From: Amia ocellicauda
Taxonomy: Eukaryota; Chordata; Actinopteri; Amiiformes; Amiidae
Length of the DNA: 64,000 bases
NCBI RefSeq assembly: GCF_036373705.1
Contig: NC_089852.1
Coordinates: 33,059,707 to 33,123,706, forward strand
Reading direction: 5' to 3'
In this document: positions 57,105 to 64,000 of the stretch, in pieces
Layout of the letters: the number at the start of each line of letters is the position of its first letter
Numbering within the stretch: the first letter of the stretch is position 1
Notes under the pieces: model-generated
The model's database searches: none
The model's input: the letters and a program-made list of their open reading frames with translations, nothing else
What the model was told of the DNA's origin: nothing
Translations under genes and position numbers: made by a program

Positions 57105-57537
57105 AGTAGTGATAATGGCAGCTTATGTCAAAGTGACAGCTGGAAGCCCCGCCCTACCCAAAAGCCCCATGGGCTAGGACTCATAGGCCGGGAAGCCCCT
57201 CCTTACCCCCGGTGGCCCTATGAACCGGAACCCTCTCCTCCTTCCCACCACCCCCCCCGTTTTACCCTTTGACCCTCTCCAGTCAGCCATCTTATTAGGA
57301 TGACCGCCAACTTGTTAGGGTGACAATCATTTTGGAAAGGGCACAGGTCATCTTGACAACAGTTCACTTCCACCTCACCTTGATGATGTGTGGGTGTGTA
57401 ATGTTTAAGAGTTTAAACTTATTATTTGTGTTATGTTATATGTTTTATGATTAGGTTTGGTATGATACGGTGTTACAAATTAAATAAATTAAAATAAAAA
57501 GAGAACAACAAAATAAAGTTTTAATCAAAAAGATATT
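57105..57537. other. Left terminal region of element C
   Basis: This is probably TIR plus leader. It has C-rich stretches and two similar GGGAAGCCCC/GGAAGCCCC words. A GGTGACAATCATTTTGGAAA part follows. No gene was seen. It cannot be confirmed as TIR because the right end lies outside the window. Confidence 0.4.
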
Positions 57538-57620
57538 TACCCAGAGTGGGGTTCAAACCCACACAGGCATAAATCCATTGGATCTTAAGTCCCACACCTT
57601 AACCACTTAGCCACCCAAGT
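57538..57620 (-). tRNA. tRNA-Leu(TAA)-like gene or pseudogene
   Basis: The minus strand folds as a type II tRNA of 83 nt. The acceptor pairs ACTTGGG with TCTGGGT, with four G-T wobbles. The D-arm word is AGTGGTTAAGG. The anticodon loop is CTTAAGA (anticodon TAA) with one stem mismatch. There is a short variable arm, a perfect GTGGG/CCCAC T-stem and a TTTGAAC loop. The body closely resembles nuclear tRNA-Leu. The many wobbles and the mismatch suggest a decayed copy. It lies 19 bases upstream of the integrase ATG, on the opposite strand. Confidence 0.65.
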
Positions 57621-57639
57621 GTTAATACATTATGAGAAA

Positions 57640-58695
57640 ATGAACCATGAAGAGAGATTAAAAGAGATCTATTATACGCCTAAAGAAGCTGGTAGTTTTG
57701 GAGGACTTGATACACTACTGAGAAGTGCCAGAGCAAAGGGTGACTGTGTAAAAAGAGAACATGTTTCACAATGGTTATCGGATCAATATACATATACAGT
57801 GCACAAACCGGCGAGGGTGCGGTTTAAGAGGAACTTGACACTGGTACAAGACCTGGTGGAAATGGGTCAGTTCTCAAAGTTTAATAATGGTATGAAATAC
57901 ATTCTAACCTGTATAGATGTGCTGTCCAAATATGCCTGGGCAGTACTGTTAAAAAACAAAATGGGTCAGCAAGTGTGTTCAGCCTTTAAAAGAATATTCA
58001 CCCAAGGGCGCGTTCCAAATAAACTGCAGACAGATCAGGGGAAAGAGTTCCTCAATCAAGGTTTTCAAAGTCTTCTCAAAGCAACACCAAATGGTACATT
58101 TTGTGACAAACAATTAAGTGAATGCCAGCATGGTAGAGAGATTCAATAGAACTATAAAATCGAAAATGTGGAAGTACTTTACAACCGTGAACACTTTTAG
58201 ATATGTGGATGTCTTACCAGATCTGGTTCACAGTTACAATTACACATTCCACAGAACTGTCAAGGGACGTCCAGTAGATGTCACCCCTGACAATGCCCTG
58301 AGGGGGTGGAGGACTGTGTATGGGTCATTTTGTAAAAAGCAAACCTTCAAAATTTAAGTTTAAAGAAGGTGATCATGTGAGAGTGTCGAGAATGAAAGGG
58401 ACATTTGAAAAGGGGTATGAGCAGACATTCACAGATTAAATATTCATGGTCAAAGAATGTGTGACTGGATTAAGGCCTTTTTAAAAACTAAAAGATTATG
58501 CTGGTGATGAGATAAAAGGTCAGTTTTACACAGAAGAGTTACAAAAGATAAACCCGAATGGTGACAGAGTCTATCTTATACAGGGGCCGTGGCCGGAATA
58601 AACAAGTTTTAGTCAAATGGCTGGGTTGGGGAGTTAAATTTAATAGTTGGATCAAAGCTTCAGAGGTGAAAGACATAGCCCCGGGGTTGTGAGAG
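57640..58695 (+). pseudogene. Retroviral-type integrase with chromodomain
   Basis: The ATG at 57640 opens a frame starting with the segment YYTPKEAGSFGG that is typical of Maverick integrases. Catalytic residues are Asp at codon 71 (57850) and Asp at codon 132 (58033, TDQG). The Glu is at 58136 (VERFN), reached only after a one-base shift between about 58100 and 58130. This spacing fits DDx35E. A second break follows near 58355. Stops occur in the linker (near 58436 and 58484), and another shift precedes the chromodomain (VLVKWLGWG, FNSWIK, about 58605-58670). Such enzymes join the element ends to host DNA. This copy is inactive. Confidence 0.9.
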
Positions 58696-58705
58696 GTTAA
58701 ACAAA

Positions 58706-59425
58706 ATGAGTGAAAACGGATTTTACCTGACTTTAACTAGTAATGCCTCGGAGACACTATTTCCTAACAACAAGAGCTCCAACTTTACTGATCATCTAGC
58801 CATATCCATTGATCTATCAGGTAAATGGGAGGTAGGGATGGTGGAGATACACTACCCCCTGAACATCAATATGTTTGACAGGAAACAGAGCTTCGAATTG
58901 CATTCTGAGACAACTGATACAAACTGGTATTATGAAATATCACAAGGCTACTATAAAAACATTGATGTATTGTTAACAGCCATGAATAATGCTGTCAAGG
59001 CAGTCCCCACATCGCCCAAGGTATACTTTCAATACAATTATATTAGTAGAAGTGTGAGGCTTTTCGGGGATTCGACTTTATTGTTTTTTACCAGGGGCCA
59101 ACTAGCACATGTCTTGGGATTCATTCCAGAGGTGGGGAAAACAATCGCCACATCCTGCGGATATTACTGCGGGTTTTAACCACATGTATGTTTATACTGA
59201 TATAATTTCTTATATCCCACTTCTGAGTTGTGTGCCAAAAAAGGGGAAGAAGGCAAGTTTGTTACGCTGTTATATGATAAGTCTCACTATGTCCCCCTGA
59301 GCATGGATCAATTCGACACAATCAGCATTGAAATAAAGACTGATCAGAACGAACATGTCACATTCGCATACGGTAAGGTAATAGTGAAGTTGCATTTCCA
59401 ACCTGTTAGATACAACCACTTTTAA
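58706..59425 (+). pseudogene. Penton-like minor capsid protein
   Basis: The frame opens at an ATG at 58706, eleven codons after the integrase region. It shows SNAS, a WEVG segment, a GYY segment and GQLAHVLGF in order, all shared with the element A copy (7178-7625). A frameshift near 59150 and another near 59225 separate it from the last third, which ends in YGKVIVKLHFQPV at 59425. By family knowledge it forms the capsid vertices. Full length would be about 240 residues. Confidence 0.75.
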
Positions 59426-59428
59426 ATC

Positions 59429-59878
59429 ATGGTGATTGTTAAGAACTATGGAGCCCCGCAAATGTATAGGAACTACTACAAGTATCAGGCAGGTAACATT
59501 GCCGGGATGCTGGTACAATATGGTGCGGGTGTAGCTGGTATATTTAGAGCATTATTCAGAAAACCTATGCCTTTTCTGAGACGTGAATTACAAATTGTCT
59601 AACCACACGTCAGATCGGCGGCCACAAACATAGCTAAAGATGTGGTCGGCCAGGTTAAAAGTGCGGTGGCCAGTAGAATAAATGCTCCGAAAAAGGAGGG
59701 TTCGGGACTAATGTATATAAGGAGAGGCATTAAAAGGAAAAGAACGACACCACTGGGGCTCACAGGACCCCCGGCACCTGTTAAAAGAAGGGCTATTCGG
59801 AAGAAATACAATCATACAAGAAACAGGGCCAGTAAGAAGAGGGGCTCCAGGCAACAACATCGCGGGGATATATTTTAA
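59429..59878 (+). pseudogene. Basic virion-core-like protein with one stop
   Basis: An ATG at 59429 starts a frame of about 150 codons, broken by a single TAA at 59600-59602. The N-terminal part has a glycine-rich amphipathic stretch (about residues 15-45). The C-terminal half is strongly basic with KRKR and KKR clusters. Position between penton and hexon matches the small conserved basic protein of Mavericks, which has been compared with adenovirus core or minor proteins. That comparison is an inference here. Confidence 0.6.
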
Positions 59879-59880
59879 AC

Positions 59881-61187
59881 ATGGCTTTCGTTCACTGCAG
59901 TTCTGAGGAGTGCACCAAATTTGAACTGGATCTTGTTCAGCTGGCGCCCACACAGACCAGCATTGAGAAGAGTTTCTATGTGGAGGTGCCGCCCCTCACA
60001 GCACTCTCTGACAACGTCCCACTGGAATTCTACATCACTGGAAACGGCGAAGACTATCTAGATCTGAACAACACTGTGATCCACCTGACTTGTAAAATTA
60101 CTAAGTACGATGGCACCGATCTGGCCCAGGATAATTGGGTGGGCCTGGTAAATGACACCGTGGCATCCCTTTTCAGCCAGGTCGACATCACAATCGGCGA
60201 CAGACTTATTAGCCAGAGCAACAACTGTTATCCGTACAGGGCTATAATAGAATCCATTCTCAACTACAGTGAAAGCACCCTGAACACACAATACTCTGCA
60301 GGCCTTTTTGTCAAGGACACAGCTGGCCAGCATGAAGTAACCGCACTGAATGGTGCAAACCTGGGGTTCAGAAATAGAGCTGCCTATACAACAGGAAGAC
60401 AAAAACTAGAATTGCTGGGGGGTATTCATGCAGACCTGTTTTTTCAAGACAAATTAATGCTGAACGAAAATTAAACTCACCCGTAACAGAGAAGCGTTCT
60501 GTCTCAAGAGCAACGCTGAGGATTTTAAACTGTCGGTTCTCTCAGCAGCTCTGTTTGTGAAGAGGGTTCGGGTGGCCCCCGCTGTCAGGCTGGGTCACAC
60601 CGATGCGCTGCAGATGGCTAATGCAAAATACCCTGTAGATAGGGTTCAGATGAAAGTGTTCAGTCTGGCCAGAGGAAGCCGGGTGTGGAACCAGGAAAAT
60701 TTGTTTCTGGGCCAGTTGCCTAAAATAATAGTAATTGATTGTGTGGATAATGCAGCATTCAGTGGTGATGTTACAAAAAACCTTCAACTTTAAACACTGT
60801 GATATTAATTTCCTGGCCCTGTATGCAGATGATGAACAGATCCCCTCTAAACTGCTACAACCAGATTTTGCAAATGATAACTGTGTCCGGGAGTACTTTA
60901 ACCTGGTGGAAACAGCTGAATAGTGCCTCAAAGACAAGCCTCTGGTAATGGACCATAAGGAGTTTGCCAGAGGTTACACCCTGTTTCCATTCAACCTCAG
61001 CCTGGATCAAGAGTGCACCGGGCATTATTCACTCATAAAAACAGGGATCCTGAGAGCAGAAATTTGTTTTGCCCAGCCATTACCAACCACCGTGAAAATG
61101 ATAGTGTATGCTGTTTTTGACAACATTGTTGAAATTAACATGAGATGCCAAGTCCTTGCCTTGTGGCTTTCACTAAACTGGTCATGA
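59881..61187 (+). pseudogene. Hexon-like major capsid protein (double jelly-roll)
   Basis: The frame starts at an ATG at 59881, two bases after the previous stop, and is open to 60474. Breaks are a frameshift near 60470, another in the A-run near 60775-60780, and a TAG at 60921-60923. Recognisable segments are YLDLNN, LFSQVDITIGDRLIS, YPYRAIIE and VKDTAGQ in the first half. Further segments are RVQMKVFSLARG and GYTLFPFNLS in the second. By family knowledge this is the major capsid protein of Maverick/adintovirus particles. Its 3' end overlaps the protease ATG. Confidence 0.88.
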
Positions 61188-61750
61188 ATACGCAACAGAT
61201 TGGGGCCATCATGACTAAGGACAGTTACACAAGAGACTATTTTCTGGGTGTGTTTCCATCTGATAGGCTCTCCAAATAGTCAGGAGTCCACAATAGGAGG
61301 CCAGCCTGTTTCGTCATCAACACACATCCGCAGGACCTACCTGGAGAGCACTGGCTTGCTATCTATCTAGGAGGAGATGGGAAGGCCGAATTCTTTGATT
61401 CTTACGGATTCCCCCCCAATGCTCCTTTTTTTCCTAAATCAATCATGCGTTTTTTAAACACAAGCGCAGTGTTAACAGTGTATAACTCCAAACAGTTGCA
61501 GGATGCTTTATCCACAACATGTGGAAACCACCGTGTGTATTTTTTACAACAGCATTGTAAGGGTTTAGCTTATAATCAGATATTGGATTTGTATTCTGAA
61601 GATTAAATTAGTAATGTCAACATGGTAATGCAGTTTGTGAAAAGTTATAACAGGAGAATGAGACCTATGTATTTGTTTAAGTTTCATGTAAATGAGAATT
61701 GCCAGGTGTGTAACCGAATGCATGATTTTAGGATCTGTCATAATTGTTAA
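61184..61750 (+). pseudogene. Adenain-like cysteine protease with two in-frame stops
   Basis: The ATG at 61184 overlaps the hexon stop. The catalytic His lies in GEHWLAIYL, the acidic residue in FFDSYG and the Cys in TCGNHRVYFL. These match the adenovirus-type maturation protease (C5 family) carried by Mavericks. A TAG at 61277-61279 breaks the N-terminal part. A TAA at 61604-61606 follows the core. The same frame then continues for 48 codons to 61750, with a tail containing CQVC and CHNC. Whether that tail belongs to the protease or forms its own small protein (ATG at 61622, 42 residues) is open. Confidence 0.82.
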
Positions 61751-62040
61751 ATCAGAGATAAACAATGTTAGAACAGTGTATGAATAATGCTATAGACGCA
61801 GAGGAATGATAGAATAGTGCTTGTGTGTGTGTTTAAGTTTAATTCTCATATATGTAATGCCTGTTAACCTGATAATAAAATATTATACATGAATTATGTT
61901 TATATGTAGTTAATAAATCCATACATACAAACACCATTGTTTATCATGCGTTACATTTTTTATTCAGCACACTTATCACAAAAAACAAATAAACAAAAAC
62001 AGTTAAACACCACTGACAATGTTATTTGACAAGCAAACAC
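61751..62040. other. Spacer between convergent genes of element C
   Basis: AT-rich spacer with AATAAA-like words (for example near 61874 and 61989), consistent with polyadenylation from both sides. No coding frame was seen. Confidence 0.4.

Positions 62041-62103
<63 letters not shown>
62041..62103. repeat. AAT trinucleotide microsatellite
   Basis: About 20 uninterrupted AAT units. They produce a false poly-leucine tail on the minus-strand ORF. Confidence 0.95.
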
Positions 62104-62104
<1 letters not shown>

Positions 62105-62139
62105 CATTTTTTATTATCAGAATCACACAAGGATTAAAC

Positions 62140-62734
62140 ATTTTACAGATTACAACAATGTATGTAGTTCTATAGCCTATATATAAACAGACACCAACCA
62201 TCGAAATATCAAAGTCTGGTTCAGGAGCAATAGGATTTCTCTGTGTAGTCATAGAACTGTTTCTAGTAGGCGTCATTTTCAGTTTCTCCAACACCTCCCT
62301 GTTAATTCTGTTATACAGTACCGAACCAGGGATGTTAATCTCCGCCATCGCAGTCATAAAACTGCCCCAGCCTTTTGGGGCTCTGCCTGCAGCAAGCGTA
62401 TGCGGCTGTGTGACAGCCCTAATCAGATCAATCACATGAGACCCACAAACAAGGCCCCCCTTGTACACAAATTCCCCATTCTCATTCCAGGAAGCTATAG
62501 AATTGTTGGACCGCTACCTATTTTTTCTGTCAAATAGTAGGGCAAATCAGAATCTTCAAAACCATACTTCATGTTGCTTATTTTGCATAAGTGGGAGGTG
62601 AGATACTTGTCTTTGATATTTTGTTCTTTTTTAATAAAAAAAAGGTCAGTTTGGTTAGCCAAAAATTGAAATCTCCCGACATCACCTTCAGGTATTCCTT
62701 TCCCAAGGATACACTGGAAAAAAATGCTGAACAT
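62140..62734 (-). pseudogene. Unknown conserved-looking ORF of element C
   Basis: Two minus-strand frames adjoin: 62734-62495, and a second running from about 62510 down to the microsatellite. The join near 62500 needs a frameshift. The second contains SIASWNENGEFVYKGG, CGSHVIDLIRAVT and KGWGSFMTAMAEINIP, which look like a folded domain. I have a weak impression that similar segments occur in fish Mavericks, but I cannot name a function. The poly-leucine end is the microsatellite. Confidence 0.45.
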
Positions 62735-63714
62735 ACAGGATGTTCTACATCTTATATCTACAAACGACTGAAGATTGAGGGTCTCTCACCGGAGCAAATT
62801 CAGCAGGATCACTGACAATGAATTGGATGAAGAGTTGAAGTTGTTACACACACATTATCCTAATGCAGGTGTTGAGGTATGTAATTATGTTTTAAATAAT
62901 GTGTGTAACTTCTTGATATGTACTTGTGGAATGGGATTTCTGTCTACCCTTCTGCACTCAAATTGTGTTTACCAATATCAGTTACGTTAGTCTGTAAACC
63001 AGAAATTTGAAGACCACTATGTTGCATATTCTGTGCTTGGAAAGACTTCACAAAACATATAACAAAACTAACAAGGGGAGAGGTCTGTAAAGAAAGGGGA
63101 TAAGAGTAAAAAGCTAGAATATGCACAAGAACACATAAATCGTTCTGTGTAACAGTGGTCAGTGGCCAAAGATACTTGGGGCTGATGACAGACGTTTGTA
63201 TGGCAATGCACAGTACACTTCAGAATTCACATCCTTTTTTTATGATATGCAACATACATAATCTTACAGTTTTCATATTTCAATGTATGCAATAAATAAA
63301 GAATCTTTACATATATGTATATAATATGTATGTTGAAGGCTGTGCTCGGATGCCCGCTCTGCAACCTAATCCAACCGCATCACTAAGAGTTCCGAACACT
63401 TGCCTTGGCCATGCATGTTACACACATTGCACATCTCTCTCACTTTCTCTTTCTCTTTCTGTCTATTTCAAAAAGGTTTCCAATGCAGTGTACATTTGTG
63501 TCAGAAAAAATAACAAAATGTGTGCTACTGTATTTCACGCAGCTGAACATTCGTCAGAAATGTTCTGTACATTTTCTAAATAATTTAAACCTTGAGTATA
63601 ACACAAATACCATTTTTTTTCATTTGGTTGTGATGGGTTTATGATTGAAATCTCGTTTCTAAATATAGTACAAGCTTGTCTACAATACCGCTTCAATTCA
63701 TCTTGGAAATTAAA
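62735..63714. other. Unassigned part of element C
   Basis: No gene was recognised. Plus-strand frames at 63326-63644 include a CT-rich run (about 63436-63462) and look random. Confidence 0.4.
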
Positions 63715-63870
63715 TTAATCTTACCAGTCCTTAAACTCTGTTTTATCGTCACCCATCATATAGTCTACCCCGTAAAATTGTTCAGCAGGTAAGGGTCCTA
63801 CATAATTTTGGTTTGTGACTGTGGGGGAAATGTCCTTTCGTACCCTCAAACCCCATTGTTTTTTAAATCA
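63715..63870 (-). pseudogene. polB: DNA polymerase B exonuclease fragment
   Basis: On the minus strand a short frame contains FYGVDYMM followed by EFKDW. This matches the pattern YYGVDTMM...EFFKW of the element A polymerase (about 6705-6765). Upstream, in another frame, is a GFEGTKG segment matching the GFEAQKKG part of element A. A frameshift lies between them. The fragment stops near 63715, before ExoIII, so the gene is truncated. Its upstream part would lie toward or beyond the window edge. Confidence 0.6.
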
Positions 63871-64000
63871 ATGACGCAAGCCCTTTTTGTGTCTATTATC
63901 TTGCTAAACAAAATGCCTTTTATATGCCACCGTGCACCACCACCACCTTGCATATTTCTAATTACTGTGATCGTTATTCTCAAACTACCATCTATTAGGA

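Larger units (their letters stand above)
57105..64000. mobile_element. Maverick/Polinton (adintovirus-like) element C, right end outside window
   Basis: The left end reads AGTAGTGATAATGGCAGC, close to the ends of elements A and B. CAGACT at 57099-57104 is the expected target duplication. Gene order is tRNA-like gene, integrase, penton-like, basic core-like, hexon-like and protease on the plus strand, then an unknown ORF and polymerase B on the minus strand. This is a near-complete Maverick core, but nearly every gene has frameshifts or stops. Only the left end can be tested here. Confidence 0.85.

Noticed and set aside
62022..62100. Poly-leucine transmembrane tail on the 62468 ORF
   Set aside because: It is the translation of the AAT microsatellite on the other strand.

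Overview
The window is eukaryotic nuclear DNA, almost certainly from a ray-finned fish. It carries an array of fish-type (class I) olfactory receptor genes, Tc1/mariner transposons, L2-type and Rex/CR1-like LINEs, Ty3/gypsy-type LTRs, a DIRS tyrosine recombinase and a tRNA-derived SINE. It also holds three separate remnants of virus-like Maverick/Polinton (adintovirus) elements. The mixture of old LINE families and intact receptors would fit a non-teleost such as a sturgeon or gar, but the species is a guess. Microsatellites and canonical splice sites are plentiful.

Layout. 1-0.7 kb holds a solo LTR. 1.1-10.6 kb is Maverick element A, 9.5 kb with short terminal inverted repeats (TIRs) and an imperfect 6-bp target duplication. 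It contains a small-exon spliced gene, the exonuclease half of a protein-primed DNA polymerase B, and leftward genes: three unknown accessory ORFs, the 3' part of a chromodomain integrase, and a penton-like capsid gene. An internal deletion has removed the polymerase domain, the hexon and the protease. 11.2-14.2 kb holds gypsy-like LTR and LINE debris. 14.74-27.23 kb is element B, bounded by a perfect 6-bp duplication and by Maverick-like termini. Its arms are nearly identical inverted repeats of about 4 kb. Its core carries one gene clearly paralogous to an accessory gene of element A, plus a truncated gypsy element. Element B sits in what looks like a short intron of a host gene.

28.8-57.1 kb is a tandem olfactory receptor array. 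OR1 (30.9 kb) and OR3 (48.5 kb) are intact. OR2 (40.7 kb) has one nonsense codon and an LTR in its 5' leader. OR4 (51.5 kb) is cut by a LINE. A fifth unit (57.0 kb) is reduced to upstream sequence because Maverick element C lands in it. The three complete units share a conserved untranslated first exon. Between them lie DIRS, Tc1, SINE and AT-rich repeats. A full-length Tc1/mariner transposase ORF lies at 50.3-51.3 kb.

57.1-64.0 kb is element C, which runs off the right edge. It holds a tRNA-Leu-like gene, a DDE integrase with chromodomain, a penton-like protein, a basic core-like protein, a hexon-like major capsid protein, an adenain-like protease, an unknown conserved ORF and a polymerase B fragment. 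Most of its genes are decayed by frameshifts and stops.

The strongest candidate for something undescribed is element B: a Maverick-type unit with giant TIRs and no recognised capsid, polymerase or integrase genes, built around one cargo gene of unknown function. The small-exon spliced gene of element A is the second candidate.
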